64,000 nucleotides of DNA from Rhinopomastus cyanomelas. Taxonomy: Eukaryota > Chordata > Aves > Bucerotiformes > Rhinopomastidae. The notes under the pieces are model-generated. The model searched no databases, had not been told where the DNA came from, and was given only the letters and a program-made list of their open reading frames with translations. A program made the position numbers and the translations under genes. The stretch is taken from contig VXBP01000409.1 in NCBI GenBank assembly GCA_013400115.1, positions 372,001-436,000 of the forward strand. Direction: 5' to 3'. Shown piece by piece: positions 51,051 to 60,522 of the stretch (the first letter of the stretch is position 1; every line of letters begins with the position of its first letter).

Positions 51051-51136
51051 ATCACAGAACATTAGGCATTCGAAGGGACCTTGAAGGATCATCTAGTCCA
51101 TCCCCCTGCCACAGCAGGATCACCCAGACCAAGTCA
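51051..51136 (-). mobile_element. CR1 LINE 3' tail, young
   Basis: AATCACAGAACATTAGGCAT to CACCCAGACCAAGTCA. Confidence 0.9.
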
Positions 51137-51172
51137 TAGAGTCTGTCTGGGTTAGAAGGGACCACAGGACTC
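51137..51172 (-). mobile_element. CR1 scrap, distinct subfamily
   Basis: TAGAGTCTGTCTGGGTTAGA then AGGGACCACAGGAC; the reverse of the ending seen at 49780. Confidence 0.65.
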
Positions 51173-51529
51173 TTTTACTTGTATTAATTGAGTAGGAATC
51201 CCATGTGCTGGACCCAACACTTGCAAGGCAAATGGGAAGAAAAGGCAGCATCAAAGTTTTGTTCACGTAGCGAGGGAGGTGTTCTACACCCCTCATCATC
51301 TTCGTGGCTCTGCTTTGTTATAGCTTCTCAATTCCTTTAAGCTTTATTTAGTAATTGAGCTACCTAGAAGTTATTTTCTATTGCAGCAGCTCTGTTTTAG
51401 TTTCTGTGTTGTGTTTTCTGGTTACAGAGCCAGTGGTGGGCTTGTGTTTGGCAACTTCAGCTATTAGAATCTACCAAAGACTAAAACCCTCATCTCGCTC
51501 ATGACAGCAGACGTAGTGCCATTTCAGCC

Positions 51530-52120
51530 ACGGGATCACATGCAAACAACTGACTTCTGGCTTCACCGTGCAGCCGGGCATCCTGTGAGCAACTCCTGTG
51601 GAGTCAGCGGGGCCGTGAGAGCTGCACGGGCAGGCTTTGCGTGGAGCGAGACGCTAACTGCACTGCAGTAACGCGTTCAGCTTGAAGAAAGCCTCCATTC
51701 TTTAATCAGTGTAACTGTCAAACTAAGGCGACTGCAGCTGCTTAGTTTACATACCAGCATCACCCAGGGAAGAAATGTGCTCTGGCTGAGCACAAAGAAA
51801 CCTCATCTACTCGTTCCAATTATAGCTCATCGGGAAACGCAGGCGCAGCGCGGTCGCTGCCGCCTGGGGATTGGGGAGGCAGGGCGCGAGTGGCTCTAAA
51901 CCCTGCCAGCCTCACCCGTTCATCGGGGGACCCTTGGGTTGTGTTGGAGGCTCTGTCTCCGCCGACTGCCGTGTCAGTTATTATTTTGCAAACCTAATTG
52001 TACGAGCGCTCTGACACTGGACTCGATGAATTTGTTCCAACTGACCTTGTCTGAGCTATTTGCGAGCCTGGCACGGAGCCTTGGCAGTCAGTATTTGTTC
52101 TCCTGCAGTAGGTAGGAGCA
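51530..52120. promoter_or_regulatory. Candidate intronic regulatory block, CpG-containing
   Basis: A repeat-free 600-bp stretch of intron 4 with many CpGs (for example GCAGCGCGGTCGCTGCCGCC) in an otherwise CpG-poor window, plus TTTAATCAGTGTAA and CCAATTATAGCTC motifs. It could be an enhancer, an internal promoter or simply a GC-richer patch. No TATA box, transcription start or exon is evident. Confidence 0.22.
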
Positions 52121-52863
52121 GCGTGGAGCAGGAGATGGAATGGACTTGACGTTTTACATGACTGTCAATGAGGAAGCAGCTTTAAATAAGGAGATTAGTG
52201 TGCCCGCCACACAGAGCATTGGATTTCTCTCAAACAGACCGAATCCAGGTTGCCCAGAATTGCTTCTTTGTGCCCTGGGTGTGGCTGGGTGTTCTGTAGT
52301 GTTTTCAGGCATCCATTTACATTTATTCCTGTTTCACCAAGCACTTAATTACCCCTCTGGACAGGCATCTTCAAGAAAAGGTTTAGAGCTCGGCTTTGGT
52401 GTCCTGAACAAGGGACAAGTCACCACACACATTAAACGCAGGACAAGTGCATCGGGGTACACGTCACCCACGAAGTCTCAGAAACCTGAGGCACGCTTTG
52501 AAACCTTTCCCAGAAAGCATCAGAGTGGAAAAGCAAAACACAGAGCAAAAGCAAAAGCCGAGGAATATGTGACACAGTACTTCTAGCACCAAATCTGCAA
52601 GGTTTTCAGTAGATTCAATCCTTATTTACGCGCGTGCAGGAGCAGGGTAGCACCCGAAGGCCTGCAGAGGTGCGCTGTGCAGCTGAGCTCCCTCTGATGG
52701 CTCTGCAGCAGCTGAAGAGTACTGACAGAGTCCCAGGTTATTTGAAAACAACCTTCTTCAAATTCAATGAATTATTACTCAAATAACCAAAGGTTATTGG
52801 AAAATAACCCTTTTCAACCTAAGTGCATCGCTCTAGTGATACTCATCTCTAAAAAACCATTTT

Positions 52864-53014
52864 AACCTCATTAATGTCTATAAATATGTGAGGGGTGGGT
52901 GCCAGGAGGATGGAGTCAGGCTCTTCTCACTGTCATCTAGTGATAGGATGAGGGGCAGTGGGTGTGAGCTGGAGCATAGGAGGTTCCACATCAATATGAG
53001 AAGGAACTTCTTAC
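52864..53014 (+). mobile_element. CR1 ORF2 fragment lacking its 3' end
   Basis: Starts TAACCTCATTAATGTCTATA and reads RGGCQEDGVRLFSLSSSDR then FHINMRRNF, but stops before the UTR. CR1 copies normally keep the 3' end, so a later deletion or rearrangement is implied. It ends 198 bp before exon 5. Confidence 0.92.
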
Positions 53015-53211
53015 TACTCAGGAAGAGATCTCAGGCTCATGGTGTGAGGCTGCAAGCAAGATGGAAATGTAGGACCTGTGGCAAATGAACTGTGAATGTG
53101 GCAACCCATGTCCATCCTTTGGGGTTCTGCTCTTGGTGATAACTTCTGAAAGCCTTTGTGTAAGTCCTCTGCTCTTGTCTCATCAAGTTTCTCTGTTTCT
53201 CTTTCTCCTAG

Positions 53212-53427
53212 ACGCCTGGATGCCAACCACATCAACTATGTGCCCCCCAACTGCTTCAATGGCTTGGTCTCCCTCAGACACCTGTGGCTAGATGATAATT
53301 CTTTGACAGAAATTCCTGTCCAGGCCTTCAGAAGTTTACCGGCGCTTCAGGCAATGACACTGGCACTGAATAAAATCCATTACATACCAGACTATGCTTT
53401 TGGAAACCTCTCTAGCTTGGTAGTTCT
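53212..53427 (+). CDS. LGR5: LGR5 exon 5 (three LRRs, R-spondin-binding face)
   Basis: A 216-bp exon encoding three 24-residue repeats: RLDANHINYVPPNC..., WLDDNSLTEIPVQAF... and TLALNKIHYIPDYAF..., about residues 144-215 of human LGR5. Positions recalled from crystal structures as R-spondin contacts are all kept: Asp146, His166, Trp168, Asp170, Asp171, Ala190, Val213 and Val214 (human numbering). The G-N-L-S-S glycosylation sequon (Asn208) is also kept. The acceptor is CTTTCTCCTAG after a long C/T tract; the donor is GTAAGT. Skipping this exon would stay in frame and delete 72 residues with the main ligand face. A human isoform 72 residues shorter is known to me from memory. A CR1 fragment ends 198 bp upstream. 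Confidence 0.96.
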
Positions 53428-53863
53428 GTAAGTTTTACTGATGGCTTTTTAGACAAGTATCTCAGCTTCTTTGCAGGATGGTCCCTCCCAATCCCTGTTC
53501 TGTGATTCTCCACATCTTCCACACACACAGCTCACATCCCACCCAGTTAAGACAACATGTTCATTAACCACCACTGGGAATGTTTCTACCAGTTTTGCAT
53601 TCAGTATGCAAACTGCACCCTGAGCTCCAGGATGTGCCCTCCCTGAACAGCCTGGGTAGCTTTAAAACAAATGGAAGGGGTAGGGATGGGGAGATACGGG
53701 GAGAAAGCCAGGAGGGTGGTGCAGGTGCCTCCTGTACATGCTCTTGCATATGATCAGCACATGCCTGAAAGTAAGTTTCTTTGATTTCACCATCAAACTG
53801 TTTTGCTGAAGTCCACTGTGTGCAGAGTGCTTTCCTGACCGTGTGCTTAATGTTCCCCTGCAG
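53428..53863 (+). other. LGR5: LGR5 intron 5 (436 bp)
   Basis: A short intron with GTAAGT and CCCCTGCAG borders. It contains a roughly 33-bp CR1 3'-end scrap close to its 5' end and is otherwise unique. Confidence 0.93.
53477..53509 (+). mobile_element. CR1 3'-terminal scrap
   Basis: GGTCCCTCCCAATCCCTGTT then CTGTGATTCT in intron 5. Confidence 0.65.
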
Positions 53864-53935
53864 GCATCTCCATAACAATAGAATCTACTCCCTGGGAAAG
53901 AAATGCTTTGATGGGCTCCACAGCCTAGAGACTTT
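53864..53935 (+). CDS. LGR5: LGR5 exon 6 (one LRR)
   Basis: A 72-bp exon reading HLHNNRIYSLGKKC then FDGLHSLET, equal to about residues 216-239 of human LGR5 (human has RIHSLGKKC). The acceptor is TTCCCCTGCAG; the donor is GTGAGT. Intron 5 before it is only 436 bp, so exons 5 and 6 form a tight pair. The HLHNN signature is shared with LGR4, but GKKCFDGLHS is the LGR5 version. The junction codons are the split leucines seen throughout the gene. Confidence 0.95.
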
Positions 53936-54437
53936 GTGAGTTGACCTCTTATTTGTTTCCATTTTCTTTTCTGTAGAGTGTTTTCATTAATATTCTGAAA
54001 GAATAAAAATAGCCCCAAAGCCAAACGTGGGGTTTGGTTTGCCTAAAAGCTACAGGGTCTAAGTGATGGCTGGCAGTGAGTCTGTGTGGCAAATCCTGTG
54101 TTTAACTATAAAATCAGCTTGTAAGCAGAGCCAATTGATAAATTATTTGAAGGACAGTTGAAAATTGCACTGAGCATTGAAAAAAAACCAAGCACCTATT
54201 CATGAACAGTTTTGTTTCACTTAGTACCACTTATTTGACCTGTTTAATCAATAAAGGTAGTAGTTTGGGAAACTATCACAATGAAACAATCTTGGCATTA
54301 ACAAGATGACTCATCATAGAGGAGGGTTATAAAATTACATGGGTTTATTTCTCTTAATCCCTGGAAAGATGCAAAAGTGCCAGGTAACCAAATTATATGT
54401 GTGTTTTACAAGGAAGGAAGAAGAATGTTCCAGTTCA

Positions 54438-54800
54438 AATCATAGAATGGTTTGGTTTGGTTTGGATTGGGTTGGTTTGGATTGGGTTGGGTTGGATTGG
54501 GTTGGTTTAGGTTGCTTTGGGTTGGGTTGTGTTGGTTTGGTTTGATTTGATTTGGTTTGCATTGGATTGGATTGGATTGGACTGGATTGGGTTTGGTTTG
54601 GAAGGAACTTTTAAAGGTCATCTCAGCAACCCAGTGAACAGGGATGTCTTCAACCAGGTCAGCCTGCGCAGTGCTGCGTTCAACCCAACCTGGGATGTTT
54701 CCAGGGATGAGGTTGCCCACTTCTCTGGGCAACCAGTCATTGTGAAAAATGTCCTTCTTATTTCTAATCCAAAGCTATTTAAAACTGCTATCCCTTGTAT
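54438..54800 (-). mobile_element. CR1 end split by a microsatellite
   Basis: The terminus AATCATAGAATGGTTTGG is followed by the GGTTT-type array, then GGAAGGAACTTTTAAAGGTC, CCACTTCTCTGGGCAACC and CCTTCTTATTTCTAATC, in the normal order of a minus-strand CR1. Confidence 0.82.
54448..54601. repeat. GGTTT/GGATT microsatellite
   Basis: About 150 bp of five-base steps (TGGTT, TGGAT, TGGGT) with point variants. G is on the + strand only. Confidence 0.93.
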
Positions 54801-56274
54801 CCAAGTTTTCATCTTTAAAGAGCTCTGGTAAAGAGTAACGCTGGCAAAGATCGAAATTCCCTCAAGTTTTCGCTGTAGATCTGTTCAGATTAAGCTTCTT
54901 GAGTTCTCTAACGAAACGTAATTCTGCTGTAGAATGTGAGACCTGAGCACAGTGCTGACCGTTGGCACCAAGTACTCTGCTACACAGGTAGTGGAACAAA
55001 GTTGTCCACTAGAGCAGCCCACAGACCCCCAGAATATCACAGGGACAGTAAAACCCTTCTCCCTGGTGACTGTCACTCTCCACTGCATAATCTCCAGCGA
55101 TGGTGGTGTCTCACCTAACCAGGCTAAAAGCCTGTTGCGAGGAGCAGGCAGGCAGTTTCAGACATGAGTGCTGCTAGCCTAAAGGTGGCTGCTCTCTCAT
55201 CCCCAGAGCTTTGCACTGCCCACGTTTGAGCTTCATTAAGGTCAGCAAGCAACATGCTTTGGTCTGGTTTTTTGTCACCACCTTGATCCCACTGAGTTCC
55301 AGTAGTCACTTACAGCCGGCTGTGAGTTGAGAGGAAGTCCCTTGGCGTAGCAGCGGAAGGAGAGAAGGGAAATGTAGTTGGGTTTTTTGTTCTTTGAAAT
55401 GAGATGGCCCTTGGTCAAGAACTGGGGAGAAGCCTGACAGTGGAACAAGCGATTACAAACCCCATCCCAGCCACCTGGCATGAGGAGTGGGAAGAGAGGG
55501 CAGTCAGGAACCTGGGAGTAAGCGAGGGCCAGCCACTTCTCCGCAACAGGAGAGCGCAGCACTTGGCCTGAAGCACAGTAATTACTCACTCTATAGACTG
55601 GTTTCCAGTTTCAATATAATCTAAGGAGATCTCAGTGGAAATGACAGACACCAGCCTTAAGATCATTTGTTTGCATCAGTGCATGAGCCTGGAAGTCACT
55701 TATCACTGCAGGGCAAAACCAAACCATAAACCTCTCTAATCTCTTCTTGTCAATAAGCAGGAGAGAGACATTCACAAGAGGAAGGAATGGCTCGTGGAGT
55801 TCAGACAGCAGCTTCCTGCCTGCATTACTTCAGCCCAGTCCTATTTCATTTTCAATCTATTGTAAACTGCGAGTTGTGTTTTGCCCCTTCAAAAGGGCTT
55901 TTGATGGAGTTTCTCACTCGATTATTCACGAGGCAGTGCCAGAGAGCCTTGCAGCAGAATGACATGCCTCTCTCTCAGCTTCAGGTGTCTCCTAAAGGAT
56001 GAATGTGTCATGCTGAGACTACCTGTAGTCTTGCAACCTACCAGAGTAAAGTCCAGTTACTACTACAGCATGAACTTAGGAAAGTCTAGTTACTACTGCA
56101 GCATAGAGATCACTACCCTAGCTGGACTACCCTTGTTGCAGTTGGTGTGGTTAGAATCACTCTCCATATGAACAAATCTTAGAATTAATAATACACATAA
56201 GAGTAACAATGAACTTCCAGTGTGTTTTCCTACTTGTTTTAGCCAGGGGAAGATTCCCCCTGATGGTTCTTACT

Positions 56275-56424
56275 CCCCAAACACCAGCATCTCTTCTTTC
56301 CCCAAACTCCAGTATCTCTTCTTTCCCTAAACACCAGTATCTCTTCTTTCCCCAAACTCCAGTATCTCTTCTTTCCCCAAACTCCAGTATCTCTTCTTTC
56401 CCCAAACTCCAGTATCTCTTCTTT
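56275..56424. repeat. Minisatellite, 25 bp x 6
   Basis: Units start at 56275, 56300, 56325, 56350, 56375 and 56400; the consensus begins CCCCAAACTCCAGTATCTCT. Units 1 and 3 carry ACACC in place of ACTCC. Confidence 0.96.
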
Positions 56425-56851
56425 CACCTCTTAACCATTGGGAAAACCCTCTTTAGAGAGAAACAAAGTGCATCAGCCATGTAAAACGGAGCTCACCACA
56501 CAAAGCTGTTGAATATTCTGTTTGAGTGACTCTTTAATCCCACTAATACTCTCCAGTAGTGAAGAGGATGGGCAGCTTACAAAAGCAATTCCCTTAGTAT
56601 CCGAATCCACTTATGTTTTCTTTATTGCAGAGTAGCTAAGATACAAGTAAACATAGAATTCTGATAAAAAATAGGAAGAATAATGTGCCTTAAATAGACT
56701 TAGTTGGGAAACAGACATAGCCCTTTGGGGCCTTGCTGGGTTTGGGCGGTGCGTGTGGACGCGGTGCTTGGTAGGTGGTAGAAGTGCCCACCCTTCTGTG
56801 TTACCTGCTAAGCAGTGAGTAGCCTAAATAACTAAATACATTCTCACACAG

Positions 56852-56920
56852 AGACTTGAACTACAACAGTCTGGACGAGTTCCCCACTGCTATCAGGACG
56901 CTAACAAACCTCAAAGAACT
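56852..56920 (+). CDS. LGR5: LGR5 exon 7 (one 23-residue LRR)
   Basis: A 69-bp exon, one codon shorter than most of its neighbours, encoding DLNYNSLDEFPTAI then RTLTNLKE with split leucine codons at both ends. It equals about residues 240-262 of human LGR5, which has DLNYNNLDEFPTAI. The shorter, 23-residue repeat is a feature of the family at this place. The acceptor is TTCTCACACAG; the donor is GTAAGT. The intron on each side is 2.6-2.9 kb. The match to LGR4 (GEFPQAI) is clearly poorer. Confidence 0.94.
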
Positions 56921-57293
56921 GTAAGTACAGCGCTCGCGTTAGGAAGAAGGATGTTTTGTCTAGTGTGCGATTGTTTTCTTTAATGCCAGCGATTTTATCA
57001 GCAATCCTTAAAAACTGATAACCTAGGAAAAACAAACATGCCAGCGTGTGTGGAAGATAATGTTCAACACTGAGTTTAGAGCATTCCAGCTCGGACTGGT
57101 TTCACTTTTATACTGCATTGTGCAGTAGTTTGGTTTTGCCAGCAAGCTTCACCCTTGGGATACAGTAAATAATAAATAGACTTGAATCACTTTGAGTCCC
57201 AAACACAACAGCTGGATTTTGCAAACAAGCCAATAGATCGCAATCGTCTAGACTAGGAAGAATAGTCCCTCAGGTTCAAATGTCTTTATCTTC

Positions 57294-57571
57294 TCTTCTC
57301 AGTGTCATCTAGTGATAAGACGAGGGGCAATGGTTGTAAGCTGGAACATAGAAGGTTCCACATCAATATGAGAAGGAACTTCTTCATGGTAAAGGTGACA
57401 GAGCACTGGAAGGGGCTGCCCAGTGGGGTTGTGGAATCTCCTTCACTGGAGATGTTTAAGACCCGCCTGGATGTGTTCCTGTGTGACTTGGTCTAGGTGA
57501 TCCTGCTGTGGCAGGGGGATTGGACTTGATGATCTTTCAAGGTCCCTTCCAATCCCTAACAATTCTATGAT
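57294..57571 (+). mobile_element. CR1 ORF2 end and UTR, young
   Basis: Reads FHINMRRNFFMVKVTEHW and SLEMFKTRLDVFLCDLV, then the UTR. Its terminus is the seed of the adjacent tandem array. Confidence 0.93.
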
Positions 57572-57888
57572 AAGACATAACCTTCTTCTACCTGCAGACC
57601 ACGTTAGATGATCTTTCAAGGTCCCTTCCAATCCCTAACAATTCTATGATAAGACATAACCTTCTTCTACCTGCAGACCACGTTAGATGATCTTTCAAGG
57701 TCCCTTCCAATCCCTAACAATTCTATGATAAGACATAACCTTCTTCTACCTGCAGACCACGTTAGATGATCTTTCAAGGTCCCTTCCAATCCCTAACAAT
57801 TCTATGATAAGACATAACCTTCTTCTACCTGCAGACCACGTTAGATGATCTTTCAAGGTCCCTTCCAATCCATAATGATTCTATGATT
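57526..57888. repeat. 79-bp tandem array built on a CR1 terminus
   Basis: Period 79 bp: the junction ACCACGTTAGATGATC recurs at about 57602, 57681, 57760 and 57839. Each unit has about 50 bp of CR1 terminus plus AAGACATAACC, TTCTTCTACCTGCAG and ACCACG. The last unit ends with a different CR1 terminus (ATAATGATTCTATGATT). Confidence 0.96.
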
Positions 57889-58840
57889 CCTCTCTCCATC
57901 CCCCCTTGCTCAAATTAAAACAGTTTCAATACAAATAACCCTTTGTAATCACCGTATCACTGAACATCAGGTACCTCTCTGAAGTAGTGAGTGCAGCTGT
58001 AACCCAAAGTTAGTGCACACTTAATATTTTTCCAGACTGGATTTCCCCCAGATTTTTCCCAGTGCAGCCTTAATAGTCTTTTCCCCAAGGATGCAGATAG
58101 ATTTTGCTGCTCACCATGGGGGCTGACAGGCTCTGAGGTGCCTTTGTTTCAGACAGAGGGCATCACTTGGGTACAGTGCCACAGGACACAGGTGGCAGCT
58201 CTCCAGCCAGCTCAAAAATGCTTCATTCAGGCTCGTCAATGCGCCGGAGTCTGGTTCTCTGCCGTGCAAGGAGTTGCACTCAGTGCAGCCACACAACAGG
58301 TCTCTCCACTGGTTCTAGATTAAATGGGATTCTCACACTGCTTGTGGTCTGCATCTGCGTGGATGCAGTTCTTGTTGCATTCAAAAGAGCTGGGGCTTTA
58401 GAGCCTTGTTCTGTAGCTCATCAGCAGTAGCACAGTGTCTAAGCAAACACAACCAGTAACGCAGGACCCGTTCAAGTAATGGCCAAGTGCACTTGCATCA
58501 GTGGACAGTCTGAGGCTCTCTACATGCAGACACTCTCTACATGCCCTTTTTCATACTCGACCAAGCTAATGGGAGTTTCTCACACAAATCATCATTGTTC
58601 TTCGGAAATCTTAGTTGTTTTTTTTGTTTTCCACAATGAAGACCTACTCATATGAATAAAATCCAGTAATTAATGATGAGACTGAAATTTGCTTCATTAT
58701 CCAGCAGGCACCACCACACCGGATAGTTTGTTCACGTCCACACTTAAAACATGTCAGTGAAAGGGTGGTTGTGAGAATCACAACGTATGAAAACACCATG
58801 TTTAAAACAATTTGCTCAATAAACTTGTCCAATCTGTTGT

Positions 58841-59157
58841 TCACAGAATCACAGAACGTTCGGGATTGGAAGGGACCTCCAAAGATCATCCAGTCCAATC
58901 CCCCCACCACAGTAGGATGAACTAGATAAACTCACAGAATCACAGAACGTTCGGGACTGGAAGTGGCCTCCAAAGATCATCCAGTCCAATCCCCCTGCCA
59001 CAGTAGGATCAGCTAGATAAATTCACAGAATCACAGAACATTAGGNCAATAAACTTGTCCAATCTGTTGTTCACAGAATCACAGAACGTTCGGGATTGGA
59101 AGTGACCTCAAAGATCATCCAGTCCAATCCCCCTGCCACAACAGGATCACCTAGAGC
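58841..59157 (-). repeat. 91-bp tandem CR1 termini with an N
   Basis: CR1 3' termini repeat at 58841, 58932 and 59023 (period 91). The third is broken by an N at 59046, after which CAATAAACTTGTCCAATCTG and the first terminus appear again. Confidence 0.93.
59046..59046. other. Single N (unresolved base or gap)
   Basis: The only N seen in the window, at the edge of a duplicated stretch. Confidence 0.97.
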
Positions 59158-59389
59158 AAGTGCCCACTTTGTACTCCACACGCTCAGGAGAGGGTTGAAC
59201 CATAGTTTCACAGATGTGTGACACACAGCTACAGAGCAGTTACCTGCTTCTGCCCTTTTGCAGTTGACATCACCTGAACAGTTGTGTTTGTTTAGAGCAG
59301 TGCAGAATCCCAGCTGTCTGCCTGCTTCTTTGCCTGTCTTTTGCTTCTCTCTGTTCTGCCTTAATCTGGAAAACAAGGACATGCCTCTA

Positions 59390-59475
59390 TCTAGGTGATG
59401 CTGCTGTGGTGGGGGCATTGGACTGGATGACCTTCCGAGGTCCCTTCCAATCCCTAAAGTCCTGTGGTTCTGTGG
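59390..59475 (+). mobile_element. CR1 LINE 3' tail beside exon 8
   Basis: AGGTGATGCTGCTGTGGTGG to GTCCTGTGGTTCTGTGG. It ends about 44 bp before exon 8. Confidence 0.88.
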
Positions 59476-59518
59476 ATTGCTCTTTTTCTTACTGTGTGAC
59501 TCATTTTTCCTTTTGTAG

Positions 59519-59590
59519 GGGCTTCCACAGCAACAACATCAAGTCGATACCTGAGCGTGCGTTCGCGGGCAATCCATCACTTATTACAAT
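59519..59590 (+). CDS. LGR5: LGR5 exon 8 (one LRR)
   Basis: A 72-bp exon reading GFHSNNIKSIPERAF then AGNPSLIT, equal to about residues 263-286 of human LGR5 (NNIRSIPEKAFVGNPSLIT). The acceptor is a strong T-rich tract ending TTTTGTAG; the donor is GTAAGA, a little weaker than the GTRAGT of most other exons. The closing codon is isoleucine (AT|A), not leucine. The 3' end of a CR1 insertion lies only about 44 bp upstream of the exon, so the repeat borders the branch-point region. Confidence 0.94.
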
Positions 59591-60522
59591 GTAAGAGCAA
59601 GCTCTTCTTGTCTTCACGTTGTCCTGCAGGCAAACAACTTCACTTATTTCCAGCTTGGTGGCAAGAACAGCAGCTTGAATGCCCTGTGTAAGGGCAGTGG
59701 CTAGCGACCTCTGTCCTTTGATGTTTTACTTCAACTATTTCTTTATTTTAATTACTTTCATTTTCTCTCTTCTCAGCCTCCCAGCATCACTGCCAGTGTG
59801 GAGACTAGCAAAATGCCCTCTTTATGGATTCCAGTGTGAGCTCCTGTTAGCTCACGTGAGAGTGCGTGTAACAGGCAAACCCATTGCTATCAATATTACT
59901 GATGATATTGATATTATATGATCAATAGTATTCTATAGGCAAAATCCAGGCTGATTTTACCCATAGAATAATTCCCATGCCAAAAGCACTAGGGAACCTC
60001 TTCTGAGTAGCTGACCTTCTGAATTCTCCACCTGCTAACCTTAAACTTGTTCCAGATCATGCTCTTCAGATTTGGACTTTGGTCTTTACGAAGCTGGGAG
60101 GTCGGGGAACGCTTCCTTGACTGGCTCTGGCTTTCCAGCTAGGAAACCAGTGACTGCTGGAATATTCCAAATATGAAATGTGGTTGATGGATGTTGATTA
60201 GTGGATAAGAATAAGCCCAGAGGTGCTCTTCTGCTACAACCAGAAGTGAAGTCTTCTGCTACAACCAGAAGATGTCATCGCACAGGGTTCACTGATTTTC
60301 TTAAAGCATAATAATGTAATTATTATATTATAATCACAAAATGTATTTTATTATATGTTATGTATTATATGTTATTATCATATATCACATGTCACATATT
60401 ATATATTATATATGACATATGATATATTATATATTATATTGTGTTATGTTATGTTGTATTATTATATTCAGAAATGTTCACATTATTTTTACTAAAATGC
60501 CCTTTTTACTCTCTTTTTGCAG
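59591..60522 (+). other. LGR5: LGR5 intron 8 (932 bp)
   Basis: The intron is bounded by GTAAGA and TTTTTGCAG. It contains a direct repeat of 19 bases (CTTCTGCTACAACCAGAAG at about 60228 and again about 25 bp on) and an AT-rich microsatellite just before exon 9. Otherwise it is unassigned. Confidence 0.92.
60308..60470. repeat. AT-rich microsatellite before exon 9
   Basis: TTATAT, CATAT and TGTTATGT steps, ending about 50 bp before exon 9. Confidence 0.88.

Larger units (their letters stand above)
45274..53211 (+). other. LGR5: LGR5 intron 4 (7.9 kb)
   Basis: The intron is bounded by GTGAGT and CTCCTAG. It holds eight CR1 segments, a TAA microsatellite, an AT-rich microsatellite at about 48000-48140 and a CpG-containing unique block at about 51530-52120. 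A 148-codon open frame at 52140-52586 has no recognisable domain. Unique stretches at 46450-47990, 48605-49780 and 50170-51050 hold nothing I can name. Confidence 0.92.
53936..56851 (+). other. LGR5: LGR5 intron 6 (2.9 kb)
   Basis: The intron is bounded by GTGAGT and ACACAG. It contains a minus-strand CR1 carrying a GGTTT-type microsatellite (54438-54800) and a 25-bp x 6 minisatellite (56275-56424). About 56048-56105 is an imperfect short duplication around TTACTAC and GCAGCAT. The rest is unassigned. Confidence 0.92.
56921..59518 (+). other. LGR5: LGR5 intron 7 (2.6 kb)
   Basis: The intron is bounded by GTAAGT and TTTTGTAG. It is rich in CR1-derived tandem sequence: a CR1 copy followed by a 79-bp array, a 91-bp array interrupted by an N, and a CR1 tail ending close to exon 8. 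The stretch 57890-58815 holds nothing recognised. Confidence 0.92.

Noticed and set aside
52140..52586. 148-codon + strand open frame in intron 4
   Set aside because: No known domain, no promoter or splice logic, and basic tail residues are not enough to call a gene. Its nearness to the CpG-containing block is noted but not sufficient.
54339..54732. Low-complexity frames rich in Gly-Leu-Asp or Asn-Pro-Thr-Gln
   Set aside because: They come from the GGTTT microsatellite, not a gene.
56157..56484. Repetitive open frames on both strands (GVWGKKRYW-type and SPNSSISSFP-type)
   Set aside because: These are translations of the 25-bp minisatellite; 25 is not a multiple of three and the frames are accidental.
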